NCBI GenBank assembly: GCA_021776215.1
Contig: JAJFGI010000258.1
Location: 1-41,121, forward strand
DNA from: Kiloniellaceae bacterium
GTDB lineage: Bacteria > Pseudomonadota > Alphaproteobacteria > Kiloniellales > J153
Direction of reading: 5' to 3'
Length of the DNA: 41,121 nt
Made by a program: the position numbers and the translations under genes. Shown piece by piece: positions 16,863 through 24,779 of this stretch. Below the pieces are notes generated by a model, which worked only from the letters and a program-made list of their open reading frames with translations, was not told the DNA's origin and did not search any database. How positions within the stretch are numbered: the stretch's first letter is position 1; each line of letters begins with the position of its first letter.

Positions 16863-18466
16863 GCAACAACCGCTTCCACATATTCGGTGGCCTGCGGCCT
16901 GCGACCGCCGGCTCCGTTGGCATCGCTGCTGAGCATCAGCTCGATCAGTTGCCGTTCACTTGGCTTGCCATCGGGCGCGGCGGGCACCATTTTCGTCACC
17001 CGGCCGTGCTGCATGATCGCGATACGGTTCGACAGGCCGATCAATTCCAGTAGATCGTCGGTGATCAGCATGACCGCCACGCCGTCTGCCGTGAGACCTC
17101 GGATCAGCTGGTAGATTTCCTCCTTGGCACCGGCATCGACACCGCGGGTCGGGTTATCGAGAATTAGAACCTTCAACTGGCGACACAGCCATCGCGCCAG
17201 CACCACCTTCTGCTGGTTGCCCCCGGACAGCCGCTCACAGGGGACCTTCGCGTTGTCCGCCTTGATGTTCAGCAGTTCGATAGAGCGCTCGGCAACGTCG
17301 ATCTCATGCTGGTTCCGCCAAATCCCCAGCCGGTTGGCGAAGATATCCCCCCCGCTCGCCATGGTCACGTTCCAGGCCAACGGAAAGGGCGAGATCATCC
17401 CCTCCGTCAGCCGTTCCGCGGGGACATAGCCCACGCCCTTGCCAACAAGATCACGCACCTCGGGCCGGCGTGCCGGGTGGGCGCCCAAGGTCACGGTGCC
17501 ACGATCGGGCGCCACAATTCCCGCAGCACCTTTGCCGAACTCGGATTTGCCCGAGTCCAGAAGACCGCCGATCCCGAGCACCTCACCGGCATGAACCTCC
17601 AGGGAAATATTGCTATAACGGCCGGCGCTGGAAAGGCCTTCGGTTTGGAACACAACCGCCTGGTCGCTGACGTCTCTTTGCTCCCCTTCGTGATAATAGT
17701 CGGCATCGCGCTCGCGGCCGACCATCAAACCGTGGAGCATGCGCTCGTTGGCTTCCGCGGCCCGAAGCCGGGCAACGAGCTTGCCGTCCTTCAGCACATA
17801 GACGGTGTCGCATACCTCCAGTATTTCGGTCAGGCGATGCGAGACGAAGACCAGGGAGCCGCGCGTTTTCAAGCGTTTCATTAAATCGAAGAAACGCTCC
17901 TCATCCGACTTTTCTAGGGCCGCTGTAGGCTCGTCGAGCAACACCACGGGATGTTCGATGCCAAGCACCATGGAGGGCACAAGACAGGCCCGGGCGATCT
18001 CGATCAGTTGGCGCTTTGAAAAGCTGTAGTCGCTGGTCCGGCGCGTCACATCGATGTCGAGGCCGCCCTCGCGAACGATCGCCTCTGCGGTCGCGATCAT
18101 CTTGCCGCTATCGATCAGCTGCAGGGCGCGGGTGAACAGGGCCTCGTGGGACAATAACAGATTTTCGTAAACCTTGATGTTGGGGATCAGTGCCTGCTCC
18201 TGGAAAACACGGGAAATTCCAAGCAGCGTGGCGGAATGGTAGTCCCCCGGGTCTATTTCCTCTCCATTCAATTCGACCTGGCCGCTATCGGCCTCGACGA
18301 CGCCGGAGAGAATGTTGAAAAGCGTGGTTTTACCGGCGCCGTTCTCCCCCACGATGCCGACGATTTCGTGGCGGCCGACCTCAATGCTGACCCGGTCGAG
18401 CACGGTGTTGTCACCGTATCTCTTGGTCAGATTGCGAACGCGAAGAACGGGCGTGCTGTCGTTCAT
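16859..18466 (-). CDS. ABC sugar ATPase, RbsA/CUT2 type (two fused NBDs)
   Basis: 535 residues from the ATG at 18466; the frame runs on to 18769 but only through a hairpin and the previous gene, and no good ribosome site is seen. The first NBD has Walker A GENGAGKTT (40-48), Walker B VVLLDEPTAALEKS and VFVSHRLTEILEVCD. The second has the usual atypical Walker A (GGLLDSGKSE), a perfect signature LSGGNQQKVVLARW and Walker B LILDNPTRGVDAG, where the usual catalytic Glu is Asn. It powers the RbsC-like permease. The Asn suggests that only one site hydrolyses ATP efficiently. Confidence 0.93.
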   Translation of the reverse strand: MNDSTPVLRVRNLTKRYGDNTVLDRVSIEVGRHEIVGIVGENGAGKTTLFNILSGVVEADSGQVELNGEEIDPGDYHSATLLGISRVFQEQALIPNIKVYENLLLSHEALFTRALQLIDSGKMIATAEAIVREGGLDIDVTRRTSDYSFSKRQLIEIARACLVPSMVLGIEHPVVLLDEPTAALEKSDEERFFDLMKRLKTRGSLVFVSHRLTEILEVCDTVYVLKDGKLVARLRAAEANERMLHGLMVGRERDADYYHEGEQRDVSDQAVVFQTEGLSSAGRYSNISLEVHAGEVLGIGGLLDSGKSEFGKGAAGIVAPDRGTVTLGAHPARRPEVRDLVGKGVGYVPAERLTEGMISPFPLAWNVTMASGGDIFANRLGIWRNQHEIDVAERSIELLNIKADNAKVPCERLSGGNQQKVVLARWLCRQLKVLILDNPTRGVDAGAKEEIYQLIRGLTADGVAVMLITDDLLELIGLSNRIAIMQHGRVTKMVPAAPDGKPSERQLIELMLSSDANGAGGRRPQATEYVEAVVA

Positions 18467-18502
18467 GGCTAGCCGTGTTTCGCCACTCCAAACTCTTTTT
18501 TC

Positions 18503-18560
18503 CCGGATGGCCGTGGGGACGTTGTCCACTCGCACTCGGACAACGCCCCCAGGCATCCGG
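18503..18560 (-). promoter_or_regulatory. Large hairpin after RbsB-type binding-protein gene
   Basis: Long inverted repeat in the 110-bp spacer between the RbsB-like and RbsA-like genes. GGACGTTGTCC-type sequence at 18517-18527 pairs with GGACAACG at 18538 onwards. The stem is about 13 bp with one G-U pair, continuing after a small interruption with CCGGATG / CATCCGG at the ends. The loop is about 10 nt. In the leftward transcript the stem is followed by an A-run, not a U-run, so it is not an intrinsic terminator. A stabilising or attenuating element is inferred. Confidence 0.65.
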
Positions 18561-18576
18561 CAGGGATTCGAATCCG

Positions 18577-19917
18577 TCAGCCCTTCATCGGGGATGGGCC
18601 GAAAAAGTCGATCTTGTAATGGTCGGCATATTCCTTGCGCACGGCTTCCGCTTCGCCGCTTTCGCGCGACTTCGTATACTCGGCCGGATAGTCCCAACCG
18701 CTCGGCTTGTCGATACCGCCCCATTCGAGGTCGATGTCCATGGGGAACAGTTCCGCTTGCGGATCCCAATCAGAGGGGGTCTTGACCTTCGACATGCGCA
18801 TGTAGTCGAAGGGCTGGACCCCATTGCTATTCACATAGCGCGCCAGGTAGGGCTCGACATTTTTCTTGGTCATGGCCACCGAACGCCAACTCATCATGCG
18901 TTCCGCCGCGCGCGGCTTCCAGCCGTTCATCACGTCAAAGAGCCGGGTGGTCAGCAGCGCGCCCATGTATTGCGGAACATTGGCGCTGGTGGCATACAAC
19001 TGGCCGCTCTGGATCATTTCGGCGCCCAGGGTCGTCCCATCGGCACCGGTCACGAAAACATCGCTTCCGGGTTTCATGCCCGCCGCCCGCAGGGCCGCGA
19101 TACAGCCGTCGGCCACGTCGTCGTTCTGGCCAATGACCCCGACGATATCGGAATGGCGGGAGATCAGAGCCTCCATCGCCTTTAGCGAATCTTCGCGATT
19201 CCACTTGCCGGGACGTTCGCCCGCCAGTGTGATCTTCGGAAACTTCGCGATGGCGGCGTCGCGCCCGCGCGAACGAATAAGGTCGGTCGAGTTGCCTTCG
19301 ACTCCGGTCACGCCGACGAGCTTGCCGCCGCCAAACTTCTCCATGACCGCCTTGCACACTTCCTCGGTCACAGCGCCGTGGGCGGAGAACTCTTCTGGCA
19401 CGGCATACATCGTATAGTAGTCGCCGGCCTCGAACGGAGTAAACCAGGGCAGCGTACCCCAGGTGTTGTCGAGCCAGATCTTATTTTCGTTGGCCAGTTG
19501 CGCGATGCGCTTGATCGAACCGCCACCCGGCGCATGCAGCATGACCGCCTGGGTTCCCGCCGCGATCTGCTGTTCGAACTGATTGAGCTGTCTCTCGGAA
19601 TCGAACTGCCCATCGGCTGACGTAATGTCCAAACCCAGCGCCTCGGCGGCACCCGCCGCCCCCGACTGGGCGTTGTTGGTGTATTCCATCCGCATGGTCA
19701 TCATGAGGTGCGCCATCTTGCCGCTTGAGTCGGCCAACGCGACCGACGGGAAACCGGCCGACATCGCCGTTGCCGAGGCGATAACGCTTATCGAGGCGAA
19801 GGCGAGAAATTCGCGCCGGTTGATGCCATGAAGATCGAGTCGTTCCATATGGTCGTCGACGATTTTCCTTTCGCTGAAATCGGGAAATCGCCTGGGGTCC
19901 AATTTATTTGCCATCAT
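18577..19917 (-). CDS. Periplasmic sugar-binding protein, RbsB type, Tat signal
   Basis: 446 residues; GGGAGG precedes two adjacent ATGs (19917, 19914). The N-terminus has an unusual 30-residue polar extension, then a twin-arginine signal (NRREFLAFAS, Arg34-Arg35) and a hydrophobic stretch ending VALA. The mature part is a periplasmic-binding-protein type 1 fold. It has FEQQIAAGTQAVMLHAPGG, IAQLANENKIWLDN, DIVGVIGQNDDVADGCIAALRAAG and FVTGADGTTLGAEMIQSGQ, all typical RbsB-family segments. A C-terminal region of about 90 residues beyond the usual fold is present. It is the receptor for the RbsA/RbsC-like importer encoded next. Confidence 0.9.
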   Translation of the reverse strand: MMANKLDPRRFPDFSERKIVDDHMERLDLHGINRREFLAFASISVIASATAMSAGFPSVALADSSGKMAHLMMTMRMEYTNNAQSGAAGAAEALGLDITSADGQFDSERQLNQFEQQIAAGTQAVMLHAPGGGSIKRIAQLANENKIWLDNTWGTLPWFTPFEAGDYYTMYAVPEEFSAHGAVTEEVCKAVMEKFGGGKLVGVTGVEGNSTDLIRSRGRDAAIAKFPKITLAGERPGKWNREDSLKAMEALISRHSDIVGVIGQNDDVADGCIAALRAAGMKPGSDVFVTGADGTTLGAEMIQSGQLYATSANVPQYMGALLTTRLFDVMNGWKPRAAERMMSWRSVAMTKKNVEPYLARYVNSNGVQPFDYMRMSKVKTPSDWDPQAELFPMDIDLEWGGIDKPSGWDYPAEYTKSRESGEAEAVRKEYADHYKIDFFGPSPMKG

Positions 19918-19979
19918 TCATCCTCCCTTGGTGTTGTTATTCGTTTTTCAGTCGTAGTCGGATTTTTACCGATCGGCGT

Positions 19980-21026
19980 TTAGGCTGCCGCGGTGAACTT
20001 GATCAAGCTGCCCTCCTCTACCCGCTCGGCCTTGCCCTGCTCGATCATCCACAGCAAGTGGGTGTGAATGCAGCACTCGGCATAACAGCGCCGCTCGCCG
20101 ATGCCCGTGGAAACGGCATAGTCGAGGTCCGACTTGACCGGCATGACTTCCGGAACCAATTCCTGTGTGGTCAGCGGTTTGCCCGCGCGCCGCAGGACGA
20201 AGAGAATCCGATTGCGGGTGTCATCCTGTTGCTGGCGCATATGCAGGAGACGTCGCTTAGAGCTTGCCTCTGAATAGGCCGACAGCCCGTGACCTTCGAG
20301 CAAAAGCTGGGGCTTGATGTCGAGGCAGCGCTGGATTGAGTTCCAATGCGCCTTGGCATCACCAATCGGCCAGGGTCCGAGCGGCGTCGGATAATGCAGA
20401 ACATCGCCGGAATAGAGTGTTCCGGAGTGTGGGTTGTAGACACCGATGTGGCCGGGGCAGTGACCCGGCAAATGGACGACCTCGACCTTCAAGCTGCCGA
20501 ATTCGAGGATATCGCCATCGTTGACTTCAACGTCCACTTCAACTGGAAAATTCCAATAGGTATCGATAACGCCGGGATCGGAGAGGCCGAGGCTCTCGCC
20601 CGCCTTCAGATTGAAATCCCTCAGCACCGCCTCGGGCGTCACGCCAAATCGGGTCAGGTTTTCGGGACGCGTGACGATCATCGGGTCTTCGATGATCGGC
20701 TTGTCCGCTGGATGGCAAACCACCATGGCGCCATAGCGCTCCTTCAGCATCTTGGCATTGCCGGTGTGGTCGTAGTGAAAATGTGTGATCAGGATGTATT
20801 TGAGATCGTTCTTTTCCTTGTCGAGAAGCTTGACCAGGAAATCACCCATGCCGTTGGCGTATTCCGGCAAGGTCCAGTTCCCGGTATCGATCAGCATGCT
20901 CTCGCCCTGGCCGCGGATCAGATAGACCCCGCTCTGCACATAGCCGTCGAGCTCGTCCTCGGCCCAAGGGCCATGGATGCCGGGAATGCCCCAGCCATCG
21001 GGAGTTTCTGCCCAGAAGAAAATCAT
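19980..21026 (-). CDS. MBL-fold metallo-hydrolase
   Basis: 348 residues, start supported by GGGAGG seven bases upstream. The metallo-beta-lactamase fold is unmistakable: THFHYDHTG (81-89, the HxHxDH metal motif), HLPGHCPGHIG (185-195), SGD with Asp208 as bridging ligand, and EGHG with His246. The C-terminal 80 residues look like the helical winged domain common in MBL hydrolases of the thioesterase/glyoxalase-like group. There is no signal peptide, so it is cytosolic. It lies between the HisD-like dehydrogenase and the RbsB-like receptor. Hydrolysis of a lactone, thioester or similar ester made by the dehydrogenase is a reasonable guess. Confidence 0.88.
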   Translation of the reverse strand: MIFFWAETPDGWGIPGIHGPWAEDELDGYVQSGVYLIRGQGESMLIDTGNWTLPEYANGMGDFLVKLLDKEKNDLKYILITHFHYDHTGNAKMLKERYGAMVVCHPADKPIIEDPMIVTRPENLTRFGVTPEAVLRDFNLKAGESLGLSDPGVIDTYWNFPVEVDVEVNDGDILEFGSLKVEVVHLPGHCPGHIGVYNPHSGTLYSGDVLHYPTPLGPWPIGDAKAHWNSIQRCLDIKPQLLLEGHGLSAYSEASSKRRLLHMRQQQDDTRNRILFVLRRAGKPLTTQELVPEVMPVKSDLDYAVSTGIGERRCYAECCIHTHLLWMIEQGKAERVEEGSLIKFTAAA

Positions 21027-21074
21027 GCTGCTGCCTCCCTGTTCTCGGGTGCCTGTCTCGTCGGCGCCTTGCCG

Positions 21075-22346
21075 TTATCCTGACGCGAACCGAACGCCAC
21101 GAACATCGGCCGTGATCTTGTGGGCGAGAAGTTTTTCGGTCTCGCATTGCCGCGCCGCGATTGGCGCGAAGTCGCGGCTCGCCGCGCGAGTCATGTGCTG
21201 GTAGGTGACTGTCTTGAGAAATTTGCCGACCCAAAGACCGCCCGTGTATCGCGCGGCCTTGCCCGTTGGCAGAGTATGGTTCGTCCCGATGCCCTTATCG
21301 CCATAGGCGACCGTGGTCTCCTCGCCAACGAACAGGGAGCCGTAGTTCCGCAGCTTCGCCAGATAATAGTCATCGCGCATTGTCATGACTTCGAGGTGCT
21401 CGGGCGCATAGGCATCGCTGACGGCGATCGCCTCGTCATCGTCGGCCACGGCGATGATCTCGCCATAATCGCGCCAGGAGACAGCCGCGACATCCTTGGT
21501 TGGCAAAGTTTCAAGCTGCCGATCAATCTCGGCCAGCACCGCGCGCCCAAAGGCTTCGGAGGTCGTCACCAGCCAGGCCGGGCTGTCCGGACCGTGCTCG
21601 GCTTGGCCCAGAAGATCGGTCGCCACCAGAGAGGGATCGGCGCTCTCGTCGGCGATGATGCAGATCTCGGTTGGACCGGCCAGGAGGTCGATACCCACCT
21701 CGCCGAAGAGCTGACGCTTGGCCTCGGATACATAGGCGTTGCCGGGTCCGGTGATCATGTGGACCGGCGCCATGCCGATACAGCCAAAGGCCATGGAGCA
21801 GAGGGCCTGGACGCCCCCCAGGCAATAGATTTCGTCAGCGCCAGCGGCATCGAGTGCATACAGCGTCGGCCCGTAAATGCCGTTCTCATCACGTGGCGGC
21901 GCACAACTCATGATGCTCTCCACCCCAGCGACACGTGCCGTCCCAATCGACATGATCGCGGCGCTGACCAGGGGGTATTTTCCGCCCGGGATATAACAAC
22001 CGACGTTGCGCACCGGGATGTGCTTGTGGCCCAGGGTTACCCCGGGGGCGACCTCGACTTCGATCTCAAGGAGGGACTCACGTTGACGCTTGGCGAAATC
22101 CCGGACTTGTCGGTGGCATACAGCAAAGTCCTCCTTGAACGTCTCGGGAAGCCGGGAGCCGACCTTATTAATCTGGTCCCGGCTGACGCGAAGCTCAGCG
22201 GTCCAGCCATCCAGCGTCTCGGCATAGCCGCGCACCGCGGCATCGCGCCGCGCGGCGATATCGGCGATCATGTCGCGGACAGTTTTCTCTACATCCGCGC
22301 GCCTGAGCTTTGCCTCGGCTGCCGCCCGCTTGATGAAAGTTCCCAT
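21075..22346 (-). CDS. HisD-like polyol/hydroxy-acid dehydrogenase (histidinol dehydrogenase family)
   Basis: 423 residues from the ATG at 22346 (GGGGG about eight bases upstream). The frame opens at 22400, but its first codons are the LacI-type operator and no ribosome site precedes them. The zinc and catalytic residues of HisD are retained: GQAEHGPDS (Gln and His), APEHLEV (Glu-His), GDKGIGTNHTLPT (Asp), and a C-terminal ETEKLLAH (His). TGPGNAYVSEAKR is the cofactor loop. The block ARYTGGLWVGKFLKTVTYQ marks the catabolic HisD-like branch that includes sulfopropanediol dehydrogenase HpsN rather than biosynthetic HisD. It oxidises an alcohol, probably in two NAD-linked steps to the acid. No histidine genes are nearby. 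The substrate remains open. Confidence 0.88.
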   Translation of the reverse strand: MGTFIKRAAAEAKLRRADVEKTVRDMIADIAARRDAAVRGYAETLDGWTAELRVSRDQINKVGSRLPETFKEDFAVCHRQVRDFAKRQRESLLEIEVEVAPGVTLGHKHIPVRNVGCYIPGGKYPLVSAAIMSIGTARVAGVESIMSCAPPRDENGIYGPTLYALDAAGADEIYCLGGVQALCSMAFGCIGMAPVHMITGPGNAYVSEAKRQLFGEVGIDLLAGPTEICIIADESADPSLVATDLLGQAEHGPDSPAWLVTTSEAFGRAVLAEIDRQLETLPTKDVAAVSWRDYGEIIAVADDDEAIAVSDAYAPEHLEVMTMRDDYYLAKLRNYGSLFVGEETTVAYGDKGIGTNHTLPTGKAARYTGGLWVGKFLKTVTYQHMTRAASRDFAPIAARQCETEKLLAHKITADVRGVRFASG

Positions 22347-22380
22347 CGCTTTTGCCCCCACGAGGCCCGGTTTCAAGTCT

Positions 22381-22404
22381 AAAAATGTAAACGTTTGCAT
22401 TTTT
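22381..22404. promoter_or_regulatory. LacI-family operator, near-perfect 24-bp palindrome
   Basis: The core TGTAAACGTTTGCA (22386-22399) fits the LacI/GalR consensus TGnAAnCGnTTnCA with the central CG. The symmetry extends to AAAAATG at 22381 and CATTTTT ending at 22404, with only one mismatched pair. It lies about 30 bp downstream of the proposed start of the leftward operon transcript and within the first codons of the longest HisD-like frame. The divergent LacI-type regulator is the obvious ligand-responsive binder; repression is inferred. Confidence 0.75.
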
Positions 22405-22437
22405 GTTGGTGGGTTTTGATATCCCTACATGGAAAGA

Positions 22438-22467
22438 AGAATAGACATTATCGGGTCGTAACGTCAA
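22438..22467 (-). promoter_or_regulatory. Putative sigma-70 promoter of the HisD-like operon
   Basis: On the minus strand, TTGACG (22467-22462) and TATTCT (22443-22438) are separated by 18 bp. A transcript would start near 22430 and cross the operator at 22381-22404 before the ATG at 22346. The match is moderate; position relative to the operator is the main support. Confidence 0.4.
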
Positions 22468-22580
22468 GGTAGTCCGACGTTTTCGTGTGATCTGGGCCGT
22501 TTACTGTGCATAAAGTTGCGCGATATGCCAAATGAGATCGGGCACGCCGGACAAGAACCAAACCATATCGGACTCAATTG

Positions 22581-22590
22581 TGTAAACGTT
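22581..22590. promoter_or_regulatory. Half-site of the LacI-type operator
   Basis: TGTAAACGTT repeats the left ten bases of the main operator, but the right half is degenerate (CTGC instead of TGCA). Its centre is 195 bp from the main operator's centre and about 25 bp before the regulator's first ATG. That would allow autoregulation or a DNA loop between sites. Confidence 0.45.
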
Positions 22591-22610
22591 CTGCTCCCCT
22601 GCGGTGAGAT

Positions 22611-23744
22611 ATGCGGAAGTCCTCTCCGGCCCCGATCGGCGTCACTGGAACAAAGAAAGAGACCATGCCGCCCACCAGATCCAAACCCGAAAAACCCCCG
22701 GATCAATCGAAGGTGGCCGACGCCGCCAGAGTGAAGGCTACCATTCGCGAAGTCGCCCACCGCGCCGGGGTCTCGACGGCTACGGTCTCTCGGGCGCTCA
22801 ACCGTCCGGAAAAGGTTCGCGCCGAGACTCGGGAGCGAGTCTTGCAAGCCGTCCGGGAAACCCACTTCGTCTTCGATGGTATCGCCGCCAGTATGATCTC
22901 CAGGCGCTCCCGGACCATCGGACTGATCATTCCGACCATTACAAACTCGATCTATGCGGCCTCCACCCAGTCGATCCAGCACACGGCCCAGGCGGCCGGT
23001 TACACGGTGCTCCTTGGCGTCTCGGAGTTCTCCCCGCGGCTGGAAGCCGATCTGGCGCAAAGGCTCCTCGAGCGCCGGGTCGACGGCCTCATCCTGACCG
23101 GAGGAAACCACGACCAAAGCCTCATCGAAAAGATGCGGACCAACGGGGTTCCCTTTCTCATTACCTGGAAGCTGATGCGCGGAAAGGATTGGCCGTCTGT
23201 CTCCTTCGACAACTACAAGGCGGCGTGGTCCGCGGTCGAGTTCCTGGTGTCGCTGGGCCATCGGCGCCTTGGATTGGTCTGCGGCCGCACGGATGTCAAC
23301 GACCGCGCCCTCGATCGCCGCCAGGCCTTCGAAGATTGCCTGGAACGCCACGGCCTAGCGGTCGATCCGGTGCTCATTTATGAACGCGACTTCGAGATGG
23401 AAGAAGGAGCATCGGCCATGTCCGCGATGCTGGACACGCCCGAGCCACCGACGGCCGTTTTCTGCGCCAATGACATTCAGGCCATCGGCGCCCTCAGCCA
23501 GTGCCGCGAGCGGGGCCTATCGGTCCCAGGCGACATCTCGATCATCGGCTTCGACGATCTGCCGGTGACAAGTTACACGCGGCCAAAGTTGACGACGGTC
23601 CGCGTCCCTGCCCATGACATGGGCCGGCGCGCCGCGGAAATCATGATTGCCTCGATCGAGCGGCAAATCCCGTTGCAATCGGTGGAGTTGCAAACCGAAC
23701 TGATCGCCCGGGAAACAACGGCTCCGCCCAGATTCCGTCGCTGA
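22611..23744 (+). CDS. LacI-family transcriptional regulator
   Basis: 377 residues from the ATG at 22611 (GGTGAG close upstream) or 359 from the ATG at 22665 (AAAGAG upstream); the choice cannot be settled. The DNA-binding domain is TIREVAHRAGVSTATVSRALNRPEKV, followed by a hinge helix (IAASMISRRSRTIGLIIP). A periplasmic-binding-protein-like ligand domain comes next (RRVDGLILTGG, SLGHRRLGLVCG, VFCANDIQAIGAL, ISIIGFDDLPVTSYTRPKLTTV). It is divergent from the 14.6-kb importer/dehydrogenase operon, and operator-like sites lie between them, so it is very likely the local repressor. The effector would be the imported sugar-like compound or an early intermediate. Confidence 0.94.
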   Translation: MRKSSPAPIGVTGTKKETMPPTRSKPEKPPDQSKVADAARVKATIREVAHRAGVSTATVSRALNRPEKVRAETRERVLQAVRETHFVFDGIAASMISRRSRTIGLIIPTITNSIYAASTQSIQHTAQAAGYTVLLGVSEFSPRLEADLAQRLLERRVDGLILTGGNHDQSLIEKMRTNGVPFLITWKLMRGKDWPSVSFDNYKAAWSAVEFLVSLGHRRLGLVCGRTDVNDRALDRRQAFEDCLERHGLAVDPVLIYERDFEMEEGASAMSAMLDTPEPPTAVFCANDIQAIGALSQCRERGLSVPGDISIIGFDDLPVTSYTRPKLTTVRVPAHDMGRRAAEIMIASIERQIPLQSVELQTELIARETTAPPRFRR

Positions 23745-23755
23745 GGGACATTGCC

Positions 23756-23775
23756 CGCGTTACCAGAGTAACGCG
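23756..23775 (+). terminator. Short hairpin after the LacI-family gene
   Basis: Perfect 8-bp inverted repeat CGCGTTAC-CAGA-GTAACGCG beginning 12 bp after the regulator's stop codon. There is no U-tract, so it may be a weak or factor-assisted terminator. It could also be an unrelated palindrome at the edge of the mobile-element region. Confidence 0.4.
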
Positions 23776-23830
23776 AACTGCTTGGCAGTCTAATGCGAAC
23801 CAGTATCCGAATTCCCGCATGATGCGAGCT

Positions 23831-24526
23831 TCATGCCGCTAATTGACGCCATTCGGCCAGGGCCGCTGATCGGTTCTGCTTGAAGATGTCGCGGCGGTTT
23901 AGGTGACGGTCGAGATTGAAATGGTTGTGGATCGAGGCGTGAACGGAGGCGAATCTCTGCAGGGTCTTGATGTCCCTGAATTTTGACATCGCTCCCTCCC
24001 TCCTTCGGAACCGCTGGTGGGAGTTTTTGGCTCGGTTGTTGTGCCAGCGTCCGCAGGTCTGGTCGGCGGAAATGCCGATCACCCTCATCGCCGCGCGGTA
24101 AGACCGGAGCCGGTCGGTGACTATCGACCACGGCCGGCCGTAACGTTTCATTGCACGCTTCAGAAACTTAAGCGCTGCCTTACGATCCCGGCGTTTTGTG
24201 GCAAATACTTCGAGCACCTCACCTTCATGATCGACAGCGCGCCACAAATAGTTAGTCTCGCCATTGATCCGCCCGAACACGTCGTCCAAGTGCCAGCGCC
24301 AGTTCGAATATGGCCGATGAAAAATGCGCCGCTTTCTAATTTCCGCAGCGAACATCGGGCCAAATCGATTCCACCAGAACCGCACCGTCTCGTGGCAGAT
24401 ATCGATGCCTCGTTCGAATAGCAGGTCCTCGACCTGCCGTAGCGACAGAGGATACCGAAAGTACATCATCACCGTGAGGCGGATAACCTCGGGCGAACTG
24501 TTGAAATAGCGGAAAGGATTTTTCAC
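23831..24526 (-). CDS. IS6-family transposase, catalytic Glu replaced by Lys
   Basis: 231 residues with a GTG start at 24526. IS6-type features: N-terminal helix-turn-helix (SLRQVEDLLFERGIDICHETVRFWW) and a DDE domain with WHLDD (first Asp), YLWRAVDHEGEVLEV, and IVTDRLRSY (second Asp). The third catalytic residue should be Glu in NNxxExxH, but the sequence reads NNRAKNSHQ. The codon is AAA where GAA is expected, a single-base change. The frame is otherwise intact. I could not identify terminal inverted repeats or a target duplication around it. It lies on the left flank of the cbb3 operon and probably encodes an inactive enzyme. Confidence 0.88.
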   Translation of the reverse strand: MKNPFRYFNSSPEVIRLTVMMYFRYPLSLRQVEDLLFERGIDICHETVRFWWNRFGPMFAAEIRKRRIFHRPYSNWRWHLDDVFGRINGETNYLWRAVDHEGEVLEVFATKRRDRKAALKFLKRAMKRYGRPWSIVTDRLRSYRAAMRVIGISADQTCGRWHNNRAKNSHQRFRRREGAMSKFRDIKTLQRFASVHASIHNHFNLDRHLNRRDIFKQNRSAALAEWRQLAA

Positions 24527-24779
24527 CCGCGGAGGCTAAGGGGCCGGCCGCGCCAACCTCGAGCTGATTTAGTCAGACAATGCCTCGCTGAGCCATTTTA
24601 CGGCCCCATCAACGGCTCCCTTGAACGCCCATCCCGCAGCCGTATCGAGACGATTTTGCCTTTGCCAGATATCATGAGACACGTATCATTGATATATCTT
24701 GTATTGGGGATAATTGCGGACCGTGATTCAATTGTCGTAAAGACTCCTGCAGTCCCCGACGAATGAGAGCGACGATTAC
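24527..24779. other. Upstream region of the cbb3 oxidase operon
   Basis: About 250 bp between the transposase start and ccoN, AT-richer toward ccoN. It must hold the ccoNOQP promoter. Only one FNR/FixK-like half-site (TTGAT at 24689-24693) is visible and the other half does not match, so I do not call an FNR box. A direct repeat TATCAT lies at about 24671 and 24684. No gene and no IS terminal repeat was recognised. Confidence 0.35.

Noticed and set aside
18503-18560. Rho-independent terminator between the RbsB- and RbsA-like genes
   Set aside because: The stem is strong, but the leftward RNA continues with A residues rather than U, and the operon plainly continues.
18467-18769. N-terminal extension of the RbsA-like frame
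   Set aside because: It runs through the spacer hairpin and the end of the binding-protein gene; RbsA-type proteins begin near MNDSTPVLRVRNLTK.
23745-24600. Terminal inverted repeats and target duplication of the left IS6 element
   Set aside because: Inspection of both flanks gave no convincing matching ends.
24689-24703. FNR/FixK box upstream of ccoN
   Set aside because: Only the TTGAT half matches; the second half should be ATCAA and reads CTTGT.
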